Below, piece after piece: positions 12,151 to 26,720 of a DNA stretch of 64,000 nucleotides. Source of the DNA: Chaetorhynchus papuensis (lineage: Eukaryota > Chordata > Aves > Passeriformes > Rhipiduridae); contig VWYX01000831.1 of NCBI GenBank assembly GCA_013396525.1, positions 248,001-312,000 of the forward strand. The letters run 5' to 3'. Numbering within the stretch: position 1 is the first letter of the stretch; every line of letters starts with the position of its first letter. Below the pieces are notes generated by a model, which saw nothing but the letters and a program-made list of their open reading frames with translations, ran no database searches and was not told the DNA's origin. The position numbers were made by a program, and so were the translations under genes.

Positions 12151-14963
12151 TTATTTTTGTCTCCTATTGTACACTTCCAGCTACAGAAGGCAATAACACT
12201 TATTGTATCATAAAACTAATTAACTGAATTGTCTGTCTGACCATGTAGCATTGCAATATAACAAAATTACTTCATTTTATTGGTACCCGCATGGAATAAT
12301 ATTGACACTGCTTTATTTTTAGATCCAAGAGATTTTATGCTTCTTTTCCTTTTTCAAATACTTAGGATATAGCACCTCAATAGTTTTGTTATTGCTCCCA
12401 TTTGTCAGAGAAAGCAGAGTGTCAGGAGACCACTGGGGCAAAACTAGGCAGAATTCCTTAATCAGGGCTACATAACTAGCGTGAATCAAAAGCCTCCAAG
12501 TCCAGATCCCAGTAATTATCACTGCACATTTTGCCAGTCAGATGATACTGCTTTCATACCTTTGGGCAATTTATCATTTCCTGTATCCTACAGCACAGAG
12601 TTTCATTAATATTGTCATTGAAGAGGATTACGTGTTCTTGGAAAGCTACTTCATTAAATGCTTCATTTTGGAAAGAATTCTGTTTTGACCTCTGAATGTC
12701 TTTCTCCCTGTTAGAGAAGTGTTCATTTTTCTCCTTCCTTTAAAATATGAGAGCGAGTTAATGCACTCCTCAGTATATTGCTGGCTAAACCTTCATAAAG
12801 CTCCGTTGTTCAATGTCCTGGAAGTGCAGCTCAGCCCTAATGCCTTGGAGACATAGGTGCTCTAATGCAGAAAGCAGTGCATAATCTGTCTCCTCTCATG
12901 TCCTGGCCCGTGACCCTTGGATCCCCAGGAGACCAAGGACGTGTTTCTGTTCATACTGCCTGCATTTCCTCAGCAAAGGGGCTTGTGGAAATGACAGCCA
13001 TGAGGCTGCAGCAGTGCAGCAACAGCAAGGGCTTAAGAAGGCTTTGCTCAAGTTCTCTGTAAAACAGCTAGTACAGCATGGAGGAGTCAGTCTCACACTC
13101 CTTCCTCAGTCTTTTCCTTTTGCTCCCATCAATGAGATCAGCGTGATAGTTTTTAGGTGGCAGCCTGCAGATTTTTAAAGCAGATCTCTGTTACTGAACA
13201 GACCCAGAAAGAGCACAGGGTAGAAGCACTACTGGGAAACGCTCTCCTGCTGTGTGCAGAGGGACAGCTACTGAGACCAGCTGCTTCTAAGGCTTGTTCT
13301 CCTAGATCTTGCTCTACTGAAAATAAAAGCTGAAGAGTTACTACACATCAGAGACCATAACTCCATCACTCAACTCCCTGACTGCACACAGCGACAGGTG
13401 GTGATCTGGTTTCCCTCATTTCTCAGCCATTTTGACACCTTGTCTTAGGGTATCAAAGGCACCCAAGCCCAACAGCACATCTCTTGGCATCTTACTTTCT
13501 AGAACTTCTTGGCTTTCACCACTTACCTAAATTTGTAGAGGCCTTTTCTCATAGTTTCCCATAAGCTTCTGCATAATTTCAGTTTTCTGGAGCTACTGAC
13601 TTTATACAGGGAGCTTCAAATCTTCTCTTGTACCATTTGTGACAGAAATGAAAATGGGAGTGCTGAATACAGGTGCCATCACCACACGTTCAGTCCAGGG
13701 ACACCTGATATCTGTAGCTCTGATTTGGCCCTTTCTGCAGGTAGTTGGGACTCACTAAGGATGCTGATTATTCAGTTAAAATATGCATAGCATTACCCTT
13801 TGTGCTGTATGAGTGATTTTTTTTCATAACAACCTTCATTCCTTCTCAAGCAGGCTCTGAGAGCACAGACACAGGCAGCTCAGGACCAGCAAGAGAAAAG
13901 GAACAGGAGCAAGGTCTGTTCCCGCAGCAAGAGGCTGAGAATGAGCATGGGGACTGTTACATAGCCAGGTTGTGATGAATAATGCACTAACCAGGCAGGC
14001 TCTTTTCCCCAGGTCCATTGACTGCTTTCAAGTTAGACACCATTATATGTCACTGTTATAGTAGCTTGGACCCTCCTGTAAAAGAAGTAATCCTTTCTTT
14101 CACCTCTCTGGCCCTTTCCCTCCATCTTTTAATGAAAGAAAATGACTCAAAGCCCATTAAGTCATTTTAATTTTCAAGTTCTTCTTTTAATGGCTTTCAA
14201 AATGCTTTCAGGCTGCGAAATCAGTTGGCATGGAATGCACTGGGTCAGAGAAGAGGCAGTGGGTTTAGCCTGGTGGGATGCCATACCCACAGGAGCACAG
14301 CATTTGTGAAGCTGCTGTCGTAAAGGTGAGATGCAGGTGGACACAACTGAAACTGTGTTCCACAACACAGTTCCCTTCATAATTTTGGTCACGAGTACCC
14401 AATCTTAGGGGCCTCGAGTGAGTGGATCATTTAAGTCTGAAAGGATACTGTGAACTTGGCTGGTCACCGATAGAAGTTAGTGTTTGGTTCTCTGTCTTAC
14501 TGATATGGCCAACTGCACATTTAGTATCATCACAAAAGGCTGAATATGAACTTACAAACAGGTGCTTAGAGGGGGTGAGGTACATTAGATAAGAAAAAGT
14601 TTTGAAGCCCTTTACCAGGATCAGGATCTTCACCAAGATCTTTACTAAGCTGTCTTACCAGGATCAGCTCTCCTGTGTCTACTGCATGATTATTTCAGCT
14701 AGTCATTAAGGAAATCACAAGAAAGGGCACTTAATGTTTGATGCATAGCAACTTCTTATCCATGAAGTTCTGGCATTTCCTATTTTTTTCTTTCTTCTGC
14801 TTTAATACATATGCTAAGTGTTGAAAAGACTTTTCTGGTGAGGGGGTTATAAATGGAGGAGGATTTGGCAATTTGGAAAGCAGGGACACAATTCCACTGA
14901 GATCAGTTGCATTTAACCTGAAGAATCCTGTAAATGAAACAGAAACTGATGTCAAGAAGAACC

Positions 14964-14966
<3 letters not shown>

Positions 14967-15020
<54 letters not shown>

Positions 15021-15030
15021 GTATATGTAT
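14967..15030. repeat. AT dinucleotide microsatellite, (AT)24 with GTATAT tail
   Basis: Twenty-four AT units (14967-15014) are followed by a short imperfect GTATAT array. It is likely polymorphic. The long open frames crossing it on both strands, which read as alternating Tyr-Ile, come from the repeat alone. Confidence 0.97.
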
Positions 15031-17864
15031 TTTGCTTTTCTGTGTTATAAAGTTCATCCATTGAACTAAGATCTTGGGCCTAACAAAAAAAGATTTTAAG
15101 CCAGGCAGCTGACTGCACTGCAGGGATAACTCTGTGCAAAAGCATCCTTTCAAAAGTACTCTGTGGAAAGTAGTCTCACAAGTTGGCTACCATTAGAAAC
15201 CAGACTCACTCCTCAGGCACTTGCCTTCTCCACAGATCTCTGTCACAGTGCTGTGGCATCAGCAGTGAACAACTGGCAGTCATTACTGGTGCTGTGCTCA
15301 GTCCCTGTGTTCCATAGATCCTGAGAGGTGCTGTGCTGGAGGAGGTCCTCAAGGCTTACAGCAGTTCTTTGGTACAAGGAATAAGAACTAGAAGAGAGGG
15401 AAAAAAAAACCCGAAAAACTGTCCAAGCCCTTTGGTCTGAGTAGTTCACCAAGGACATCACTAAGGGCAAAACTGAATTTCTTTAATGTTGGCAGAAGCC
15501 AGTGGACTCGATTTCTTGTGCTGCCAGGGGTCTAAGTACAGGATAGCATTATAAGAGCAAAGAAATGCTACGAAGTTCTCTCTGTAGGCTGTATCTCCTC
15601 TGTGCCACTGAAGCAGCTGTGGTGGTTCACAGGGATGGAGGCTCCTCACAGCATAAATCTTGTGTGCCTAAAATGCTGGAAAAGCACCTGAAGGTGAAAG
15701 GCAGAGCTGCAGAATCAGAACAGTTATTCCCAAAGCTGCCACAGTGTTTTCCCCCTTGAGTAATAAACTCCTACCCAGAAGCTTCCCCAGCCCCTTCTCC
15801 CTCCCATGCCTATCCCTGTAGGTGCCGAGAACTCTGGCAAGTTCTCCAGATTTGTCCCATTTCTGACAATCAGAAGATGTAAGAGATCCTCTTGGGAAGG
15901 GCCACGAGCCTTTAGTTGCCAGTGCTTCACACATGTGCTTGGCCAAGCCCTGGTGGCGTTGGCTTTTGGCAGGGAAGGCGCAGTGGCCAAAGGCCAAAGG
16001 CCAGTTCTGGAGCAAGGGGGGCAGATGGAGCGGTGTCCTCCTCTCTCGGGCACTGCTGTGGGATGGCATGGTGAGGGATGCTGTGGGGAGATAGAGGAGG
16101 TGAAGCAGCAGTGGTGAACATCTTACGGACACCTGGCAGCTGGGTTTGAGAGCCCTCCTTGTCTCAGAGAGCAACTCTGTCCTCTCCTGAGAATAATGAA
16201 ATTACTTCAGGCAGAGGCTACAGATTTCTACCTGCTACAAAGTACCTTTTCCATGGCCCTTGTTCTCAGATGACAGCATGGTACAAGGGATTTACTTCTT
16301 TGCCTTTTAACTGACTGGTTTAATCCACTGTATAGAAAATTCAGGCTAAATAATTTAAGTTGAAGTGCACCGATCGTTTCAGGGAATAGAAGAGTTCAGA
16401 GGGAAAGAAAGGTTAAAAAAAAGAGTTTGCTCAGCTAAAATGAGTTGTTAGTCTTTGCTGTCCTCTCATTGTTGTCTCCTTTATTTAGATTCACTGTTAA
16501 ACACATGTTTTCCTGATCAAACAATGGAGATTAGTGACTAAAGAAAGCATTCAAAGGAATAGATGAAAAAAGTCTTGATTTCTAGTTCTCTTGATTGAAC
16601 TCACTTGAATAACTTCAATAACTTGAGAAATACCATAACTGCTAATGATTAATACAAGAGTATCAATGTTTTATCATTTTACACTACTTTTCAAATATAA
16701 TTTGACATTTATTTTTCCAGCTGGAAGCTTTTATTTTGATTTAATTGAATAGAATCAATTAATAAACACTGTAATATCGTAATTAATACCGTAGCTCAGT
16801 GGTGGATCTGAAATCAGAAACACTGAAGTTACCATTGTTTCGTCTCTGAGCTTTCTGGGTCAAGGAAATAGATAAAGTGAAGATGGAATATCTAAAATGT
16901 TTATGAAATTATCCAATATATACTTCATCAGAAATGGGTGAGTTACATTTTTAATTTACTTTCAGTGGACATCTTTTCATGTGCTGCAGTGGTTTTCTCT
17001 GAATTCTTAATAATCTTCATGTTAAGAGTATTTTGCAGTCTTCAGAGTTTCTCATTTATAGAAAGGGTTCTTGTATGTCATCTCCTAAAAATCCCAAGGA
17101 TTGAGCATTTAAATAAGTGTCCTCACTGATTAACAGCTTCTTCCAAACTGATGTGCAGCCTTTTCCCTACTGAACAAAATCATTACACAACAGAAATACC
17201 AGAGATTTGATTTGGCATCATCAACCACTGAAAGATGAGTCGGAAATAGATTAGCAAGTGTTTTGGTTGATCTTAATAGTGTAGTGACAAGTAAATTCAA
17301 GGATGACAGATGATCCCACTGACTAGCAATTCTTATGACTGTATGATGGCATGGATAAACATGCTGGCTTTTCTAACAGCTGGCCATGAAAACAAAGAAT
17401 TTTGAGTTCATACAGCTGTGGAAAACAGAACTGAAACAAAAATTCCTTTTTAATACATGCGTGGAGTGCCTAACTGTTGTAAAAGACTGACAGGAATATG
17501 TTATGATCTCAGTGTGGAAGATAACCAAAATGTGTCTCTTCCCTTTACTGGGAGGACTTTTTTCCCCCCTGATTTGGAGCATCAGCACTACCCTCCACTG
17601 TAAATCAAATAATGTATCCAGAACTTTCACATGCTCAGGGCACTTTGAGCTGCACCTTTAATAATAAATAAATAAGGAATGAACTTGTTTGGCATTTCAG
17701 ACCAATGACCAAAGCTGGGGAGCCTGTTTAATATGCTACTATATCCCCTTTATTTTTGTGGGCACCATGGATTTTTAGAATGGTTATACATTTCCCTGAA
17801 CCAATGTAATATAAAAGATTTACTGTTACAGTTTGTGTGTGGCCAGGCAATGGCATATGGAAAA

Positions 17865-18112
17865 CATGTTTCCTGCTATTTAATTTAATTACTCTAATCA
17901 CGTGCCAGCCCCGGGCATGTCATTCTGGACCTCTGAGGCTCTTTGTCTGTCAAAGAGATGGACAATATCTTGGCTTTGTTTAGTTGCTCTGCAGGCTGCA
18001 GATAAAACCACTGAAATACTGACTGTTTGTTTAACCAAAACTTTGCATTTTAACCATTTGGCTTTGATTTTTTGTTTTACAAGAAAAGATGACATTTTGG
18101 CCTTGGTGAGCT
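17865..18112. promoter_or_regulatory. Possible intronic enhancer-like non-coding element A
   Basis: This compact stretch has a dense set of transcription-factor-like words: an E-box CACGTG (17899-17904), homeodomain-type TAATTTAATTA just before it, a CTCTTTG-N5-CAAAGAG inverted repeat (17939-17957) and ATTAACC/TTTAACC words. It is not repetitive and not AT-monotonous, as conserved non-coding elements often are. This is inference from composition; conservation was not measured. Confidence 0.3.
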
Positions 18113-21100
18113 GAAAAGGAAATATTAGGGATATGAAGAAGAACTGTCACTTTCAGGGCTTAATAGATGAAAAAGAATACTCTAGCCTTCTGGTCAGAAA
18201 TCAGCTTTGTTAGCAGAAACTTAAGACACACATCACTGTTATTTTAGAATTGCCTATTAGCAAGGGCAGCTGGAAAAGTCCTGTTTATAACTGCTCCTTT
18301 CTAATATAGTTAGCCCTTCATTCAACAGTTCCAGCAGAATTTTGTTTCTTTCATCTCAATAGATGAAACTGTTATGGGTGAAACTATTTAAGATTCCATA
18401 GCAAATACTTATACCAGTAATGTTGCAGCCAGGTATAAGTTAGCTTTTATGTTAACACTATGCAGTTATTGTTATATAAGAAATATCTGCAAATTACACC
18501 TTTAAGTCTTTTGACAAATATTTTAGAGCAGATACAGCACTCCATTCATATTATAAAACCCAAATCTACAGAGAAATTAATCACACACTTAGCCATTAAG
18601 TATATGCTTAACACCACCAACACGCAAGTATTCAAGACTCCTGCATCCAGGAGTGATGCTAAACAGTTTTTAAGACTATGTGAGGATATTATTTCTAAAA
18701 ATCATGTTGTCAGAAGAGGAAAGAATAAGAACCATCTTTTAAACAAATTCCATCTTATAAGGTATTACCAGACACAGAAAGACTGGCCTACTCTTACATG
18801 TTTAGAAACCGAATAAACTTCAGTTAGTATGTTTCAACATTAAATTAATCTACCTTTTTACATGGTAGTGTGCCAGCATCCTGCCACAGTAGTTTTTGAA
18901 CCATATTACAGGGAAGAGAATGGTCTATGAATATGCTCTGAGGAAGTCTGCATCATCAGAGGGAAACATTGATGGGATGGCATGGGATGCATAACAGGAA
19001 AATATCTATCTTAACAGTTTACTTATTTCTGATATTTGAACGTTCTCCAACTGGCTTTACTTTTCTCCGTTTTCTAGCTGAATCAATGAGATGTAACAGG
19101 TAACACTTATTTCCTCTAAGGTGCACAGTACAGCAATGCAAGAATTAAAAATGCTGTTTACTATGTGCTGAATTACAGCTCCTGTCCCCTTTAGCTTTGA
19201 GCTAACCACTAGATGACACTACTTCCCACTTACTTAACAGGTGTGGGCATATACTCCAGTCTCCCCATGTAACAGTTCATATATTTACATGCTTCTCGAC
19301 CAAAGAACTTCAGAAAGAACATTGTACGGGAATTGCCTGCGCTGTTACACATTTTGATGAATTTCGTGTCGATACACATAGATATTTAGGTGTGTGCATG
19401 AAGATGTTCACAAGCAGTGCATGTGTCTTTGCATTTACAGACAAAACGTATTATAACTCACTGTGTGAGTCTTTAGGGTGTTGTAACTTAGCAAGTGTCG
19501 ATGACAGCTCTACTTAAAAGAAACCAGAGGAAGTCCAAGAAAAACTTAATAGGCTGGAGTTTGTGGAGAACGTTCCCTTTATCCCCTATCTCCTCCCCTC
19601 CCAAAGAAAAGATACTGTATTGGTTTCAATAGTGTGATTCTTGAAAGACTGGTCAGGGAGGAAAATATCCCACTGAGGAGTCAGGCAAGAGTTAGCTGCA
19701 CTATTCAAGTCCAAAAATGACAAACTGTGAGGAGGAGAGAGACAGAGAAGCACTGTCATGCATATCCATAAGGCACCGGCTGCTGTGGTTTTTGAATTAG
19801 GAGGAATGAACTTTCCAGAAGGATGTGTGGAAAGAATCCCACATTTTTAAAAGCCTGATTTCCAGAAATCCAGAAGCTCCAGACTACTTGAAAAACAGAT
19901 CCTCCAAAGTTATATTTATGCTTCTAAAGTGTACGCATGAGAGCATGAGGGTATGGAAGTGGAGTAATGGCACCTTCAGATACATTTTTATTTGTGCCTG
20001 TGTCAACAAGCATCTTGCTTTGTTAAGATTCATTTCAATGACTTATAACACACTTTCTCTATATGTGCTATAACTCTAATACATGTGTTTTGTGACATAC
20101 TTAAAGATTATTTTAAATGGGTATACTAAAACTTGTCTTCAAAATCAATTTGTCATTTGTTAGTGCGACAATGCACTACTCATAGTCAAATCAAAAGTAA
20201 GAATTACTTTTTGGTTTAATAACCTAAATTTTAAATATTATAAGCCTTCATTTTTCACCTATTTTAATCCTGATCTCCCACAGCTGTAGCAATGTGGGTT
20301 GGCTACATCATTATCTCCTGTAACATTAGTCATGTACTTCTGTACTCCTGTCAAAGATGCCCTGGAAGCAGGGAAGGTGAGACTCCTTGCCTTGGAAGGA
20401 TGCTCATCTTAATTTCCATTTCAAATCCTATCACAACTCATTTTTTTAGCATCACTTCTTCTGTTTTAATGCAAAGAAATGCTAGTAAAGTTTAGTAAAG
20501 TTTTAGTGTCATATTAAGTCTAGTGTCTATCTAGCACTAGATCGGTGAGGAAAGTATTTTTGCTAATAAGCTATTTTTGTTATATCAAATATATTTCATA
20601 AGAGACAGAAATCAAATTGTTGATTTGTAGGATTTCAAGAAATTCCATGCCCTTAATAGTGTCAGTTTTGCTGTCTCTATGCAACAGTTCAGTTAATGTA
20701 ATATTTCCCGTAGTTTTGTTGAATGTTTGAGAATTGTATTTACAAATAAAACCACTCCCACTCACAAGGAATTTCTTCCAGCCTACACAGCACAACTCCA
20801 TGCTCCCTATAAAAGAGTAACAATATATCATAAACACAGCACCATATTTGCAAAATTATATTTTTAAGTAATTTGTCAACAAAAAAGAGATATGTTTATC
20901 TGTTTGCAGCCAACAACCTAATTAGATCCATGTAAGAACTGAGATTTTCTCCGTAGTTTAAGGGTGCTCAAGCAATTGCTGGAATCAAGGCTACCTAAAT
21001 TCCAACCATAAGTAAGGTAATCAAAATCAAAGATACAGTTTTATCCTGTACATGTGCTATTTGGACAGGTTAATTTTTGGGGGATTATGGATCTGTGGAG

Positions 21101-22718
21101 AAAATACAACTAATTTTAAACGTAAAATAAGAGAAAGGCTGAGAAGTAAGATGTTAGCCAAAGGTTTTGCTTGTTTATTAAAATGCTGTCTTGCATTTAA
21201 TCTAAACAAGTGTGATTACTTTTTCAGACTTTGATTTCCTCTGCAAATCTGGTGCTTTTACATTTCATTTATACAGGACATGTATGTGAATTGCTTCTTT
21301 TTCACCAATTTCCTACAGTTTCTTAAATTTGTCAGTGAGCATGTTTGAGCAAAGCCTGCTTAGGAAGGGAAAAAGTTCTCCACTGTATTTTTGGCTAAGC
21401 ATGAGCTCCAAGAAGTTTAGCTAGAGCATGCAAAAGCAGGCAAGACAAGAAAGCAGCTTATCTTCAGACCAGAATCTGGGGCTTGCTGCAGTAAAAACAC
21501 CCCATTGATGCATATGCTGCCTGAGGAGGGACAAGTTCCCTGCTCAGTCTGATTATAAAAGCACACGGTGTGAACTTTTGCATTGCTTTTGAAGGGAGAG
21601 AAATAAAAAAGTTGTTTCAGGGGACCTTTGTTCTCTCCTTCTGACAAATGGGCTTTAAGTTATAGTAACCCAAGAAATGCAGTACTGTGGGGCTAGTCTC
21701 TTCCCTTTCTCAGGGCTGGGAGACTTAGGAGGAGAGCAGCTTGGTTATACCTGCCATGCTTGTGGAAAAGAAATTATGATTTAATGATGTTTCATTCTTG
21801 CCCTGTAGCAAAGGAATTCTTGCTGGCTGGATCTGACATGGAGCAGGAAAAAAATACTTTGCCCCATGTAACTAGAAAGGCAGCGAAGTACAAAGTGTGC
21901 GAGAAATCCAATGGATGTGAGCCAGATTCAGAAAGTGGAAAGTAACCTATGCAGCTTTTTACACCCCTGGAAACCACATGTTTATAAAGTCCTCCCTCCT
22001 CTCTCACTCACATGTATGACTGAGGCAAGCACGTAGGAGCAAGCATTTTGGAGCAGTGCAAATGGTGATGGAGGGGACAAACAGCCTTTGTTGTGAAGCT
22101 GTCTTCATGTCCGCAAGGACACTTGTGTGCCTTTTGACAGCTGCTGTGAAAGCTCTGGTCACGTAATCCAAAGTCATATTTGGATTATCATGTTAACTGC
22201 TTTGCTGAAACTTCTGTTTCTATACTAAACTAGGATTTGGATTAGAACAATGAACCATGTTACAGACTTTATCACACTCTCAACTCTAATGTATACTATG
22301 GAGCAATGCAGTTCAAAACATGTTTTAAAATGAGCATATACCAGTGAAGTAGAAGTCAGTTTTATTTTCAATAAAAGAGGAAAAACAAAAGAAGGGACCC
22401 TTCTGTGCATAAGTCTTCAGGCGGTTTATAGCAAGGAGTTGTTAGGAGGAGTTACTACTTCCCCCCACTTTCAATAGTATCAATAATTCCTTTTAACATA
22501 ATCTGAAGACAACACTATTCAGGATTAAAGAAAGTTCTATGACAATTCAGTGAGATTTTGTTCTCAATAGATATTAATTTTGTCCGGCATTTTCAAATCT
22601 ACTTTTTACCTAAGACAGAAATGGTGAGGTTCTTCCTCTACATAGAACCATGTGGTGATGTTTCCTGCAATGGTAAGACATGTTTCTTAGCTCACCAGGA
22701 ATGTCAAAGACCACACAG

Positions 22719-22793
22719 GAAAAACAAACAAACAAAACCATGAAAAAACCCTAAACAAACACCAACAAATTATCAAGAAAGAAAAAAAAGCAA
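22719..22793. repeat. A-rich low-complexity tract
   Basis: The tract is built of AAAC/AAAACC words (aaaaacaaacaaacaaaacc) and then A runs. Such degenerate A/C-rich tracts recur in this intron at 26653-26720, 40045-40070 and 44521-44622. Confidence 0.8.
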
Positions 22794-25700
22794 AGATAAG
22801 AGAAACAGAAAAAGACATCAGCAGATACCAAAAAGAAATGGCTTCAAGCTTGCTAGAGGGAAGCTTTTGAATGTTGAGAAACAAAAGATGGAGCTGTATG
22901 AAATGTGTTACACCTACAGCACAATCCCTTTCTAGCAGTTGCTCATTTTACTAGGATCGTTGTAGTAGCTGGTTTTATGCACTTGAGGTAGCGAGTAGTG
23001 TCCAAGGCAAAAGATTTATCGTTTGCTCTGGGTATAATGGTATGAGAGGAACTGGCTGCCAAAAGGGACTGTGATTTGAAGAGGGCGCCTTTGGTTTGGT
23101 AGGTGGTGTATTTCTTCTGTGGCTGGAGTTCACTAGACAAGTTGTTTGATGCACTGGCCAACGATAACTATCTTGGGAGAGGGAGAAACCCAAATCCTCC
23201 AAGTTTCAAGGAGAGTGCAGAATGAAGTACTTGGGTATGTGGAAAAAAAAAAGGAGATGACAAACTCCATGGCAACATGAAGTAGATCAATTCATGGGGC
23301 ACTTTGTGGTCTATCACTTAAAAAATAAGATTTATTGACCCCCAAGTCATGGTAATTTTTAGTATTAAATGGATCTCTTTTGAAGACTAAGCTGCTTGAG
23401 AAAAGGAGACAGTAGTTTTGGAATGGAGCCCTCAGCCTTAGAAATAACACTGCTGGTTTGGCTCTGCTTCCAATATTGTTGCCTAGTTTTAAAGCTTTTC
23501 AGCAGGACTTCGCTCCAGTCTGGTGACCAGCGCGAATCACTGTGGAGCAGATTAGCACAGTGTTTTCCTAAGTGTCTAATCTCGTTTTGAGATCAGAATA
23601 CAAACAGCAGCAAAACATCCTTAAAACCCATGGAGTCCTAGGAGCAAGCCTGTAGTTCAGCCGCAGTCGACATTCACATTACCTCGGGCTCCAAGGCTTC
23701 ACTTGGGCTATCCAGAATTCTTGGAAAGTTCTGACATTTCTGCCTCGACCTAAAGCGTTACCTTTGCATGCTGAGTGCAGCTCTTGGCTTGCCTGTGAGA
23801 GTGGTGTTATATGTATAACTTCTTATTCTCTAAATCCCGCCTGATGAGTGGATTCTTCCTTTCAAGCTCGATTTTTATTGCTAGAGGGAGAGTGTTGGAG
23901 GAGCTCTGTCTCTATTCCTTCTCTTTTGCTTCATGTTTTTTCTGCTATTTTAACACTCCTGAAATCAGGGAAGAGCTTCGCACTTTTGAACCAACGTCAC
24001 TCCTTCCAAGAGGCAAAGGCTGAGAGACACTGACTGAAAATTTGCTAAGCAGTTTGCATACCTCTACAAGGAGACCAGGCTAGGCAAACGCAGACTAAGG
24101 TCTTTTCAAGTCAGCTAGGAATTCTCTTCCTGTTGCTGGATTTGGCATTTTTAACATCAAGAGATTAATCAATATAATTTAAACAAACAAACAAAATCTG
24201 TGGCACATGTATGAAGGAGACATAAAAAGAATTAGGAACCATAGCAATAAGTGATTCGAAATCACTGATGCTGAAGAGAATGTGTGCAGAAAGGGACAAA
24301 GGTAAATGACATGGCAGGGAACAATAAAGCACGTGCAGATATGGAGAAGTTAGGCATTAAGCGTGCTTCAACCCAGTTCAGGTCATTGACCATCACAACA
24401 GACAGGAACCTCTGTGAAGTCAATTTAAGTAAAACACTCTGAAATGCTTTAAGCCTCTATTTTGAAGACACCTACTTGCCTGTAAGTGTGTGGGTCGTTT
24501 CCTTGGAGGTCCATGCAGGTCATGCAAATGCATTCTCTGCAGTCTAACAAAAGCATTTGATTGTTTACTTCAGTATGCAAAAAAAACAGCAAAAGAGTTC
24601 ATGAGTGAGAGGAGCCTGGATAACTGATGGTGGGGACAGCAGGCCCACAGACTGAAGTAGGAGATGTGTCACTATCCCAAAGGTACTTTATAGGCTGAGG
24701 ATTATTATGAAGTTCTCTGTGTATTGAAGGTTGATAGATTTGTATAAACAAGAAGCAACAATGCTAAAATTTGTATGTAAAATTCCTATCCTTCTGTAAC
24801 AAAAGAATGAAGTGAGAGGTCCTTAAAAACATATAATATGAAAAATGACCAACAGTATTTTGAATATATTAGAAATTAAAACGAGCACACGTTTTTTGCA
24901 TGTCACCCCACTGCCTTTTCTAATGTTACAGTTAGGTCAGAACTAAAAAAAATACAGGGACTCTAGTAAGTACCATAATATAAAATTATATGTTGATTTT
25001 TCCATGGGCTATTAATATCTTGTTACTGTGAGACTGTACTGGTTGGTGGTTTCTGGCTTAGTGGTGTTTGGCTTGTAGGTAAAGGAAAAAAAGGAAAAAA
25101 AAATAGAACAAGACCACCTCTGACATGAATACTGACCTCCAACTGCTGTTTTATGTAACTTATTTTTGGTTATTTCCACATTTTTACATTTAATAGAAAT
25201 TAAATAGCACTATATTTTCTTAGTCTGTACACATTTTTGTGCATGGTCAAAATAATACGTGTGGAAATACTTTTATCTTGCTTACAAGTTTCACTAGTAT
25301 CAAGACCAAGACTCAACTTCTGGATCCCGGCTGGAATTCCAAGGGACATTCCAGTGGGCAATAGAGTAGAAGATGTAAAATTGCTGGTAAGGGGGAAGAG
25401 AAGATTTTTTCTTTCACAATCAGTCACAGGGGAGTGTGAATAAAGTAGTGTAGGAGTGGTGCCTAATGCGTTCTAGGGCAATGCCTCTTAGACACTCCAA
25501 ACACACAGTCACAATCCAACCTGCTTTTCTTTCCCCCTCTTTCTAAAATAATTGAATTCCTAAATATCTAACTACAAAAGGTTGAAGAAACTGCATTTTT
25601 ATCTCTAAGACAAACTCAAATTTCCCTTTGAATGGGAAATGGCTCAGAATTAGGAGACTGAAAATGTTACCACATAGCTTGTAAAGGCTAGTGATATTTA

Positions 25701-26652
25701 GCTATTGATATAAAAACCTCGGTGAGGGACTGCATTTATAGGGGGTTGCTAATAGAATACAGAACCTTTCGCCTTTGGGTCACTGGATCAAATCTGTCTT
25801 TTGTGGATAGTGACTAAAGTTTGCTACAATTTTAGTTTTCAGTGCCCTATATAAATTATATATGTAGAAACTAGAGATGGAAAAGATTTGTTACAGCTTG
25901 CAGCCTATCCCCCTGCCAGTACAGAACTGTTCTCTCTAATGTATTTCCCTATCACAGATTTTCCAGTTCCTAGTTGGTCCTGTCCACCCTGCAGAGTAAA
26001 GCAGCTGGTATTAATTGATATCTGAGTTTAACTGGGTCCTGGCGAACTCCCTGCTCTGGCATTGCAGCTGCAGGAGGAATTTGGCAAATGCCCCTCTGCT
26101 ACCTGCCTCCACGGGAGCACTGAGTGGGCAGCAGCCCAGGGAGCTCCCATACCCCCTCCACTGCTGCCTGGCATGGGGGAAGCCAGGAGAAGTCTCAGCT
26201 CCTTCCTGCCCTGTGCAAAATACCTTCAAATACAGGAGGATTACTGAATCTCATTTTCACTGCCTCGCTTATCCCCCCTTTAAAGCCCTACCAGTGTCCC
26301 TTCCATAACCAAACAGCTGCAGGTCATAGTTCTAAATTGTCAGGCTGATGGATTAGTTCAGGTAGCTAAAGGGAAGGTCAGGTATTAGTTCAGACACTGA
26401 TATGGACTAAAATTTTCCCAAAGTTTGGAAGAGATTTGGAAGCTTGAGTAGGGCTTCTTTTTGATTTAAATGAAAAGGTTTGAGCCCTATTATCTTTTAC
26501 AGCTTCCATTTGCATGTGATTAACTATGTTGCAGAATGCCCATTATGAAGTGCTAGGGACTGGGTACTGACAATATTAAGGTTAGTCTTGTAGGGTATTT
26601 AATACCTACTGCTGCCTGTAGTGCTATAGATGCACATAGTCTTTGAAAGCTT

Positions 26653-26720
26653 AAAAAATACAACAAAAAACACACTACGAAAAAAACCCAAACCAACAAA
26701 CAAAAAAACCCCAAAACCCC
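26653..26720. repeat. A/C-rich low-complexity tract
   Basis: This is a degenerate run of A with CAA, CCAAA and CCCC words (accaacaaacaaaaaaaccc). It reads as TG-rich on the opposite strand. It is a simple repeat without a defined unit. Confidence 0.8.

Larger units (their letters stand above)
8776..17860 (+). other. HDAC9: HDAC9 large intron, segment 1
   Basis: This is AT-rich intronic sequence. It contains a 21-base T tract (10002-10022), a 7-bp tandem repeat (12123-12150), the (AT)24 microsatellite (14967-15030) and a GC-richer block at about 15780-16130 with the direct repeat ggccaaaggccaaaggcc at 15983-16000. No coding exon, RNA gene or recognisable transposon was seen. Confidence 0.8.

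Noticed and set aside
14731..15153. 140-codon minus-strand frame
   Set aside because: Its middle is the AT microsatellite read as Ile-Tyr repeats.
15668..16174. 168-codon minus-strand open frame, the longest non-gap one
   Set aside because: It lies in a GC-richer block where stop codons are rare, and three other frames are open at the same place. No family resemblance.
18460..18816. 118-codon plus-strand open frame
   Set aside because: Composition is that of AT-rich noise, and there is no recognisable motif, splice context or promoter.
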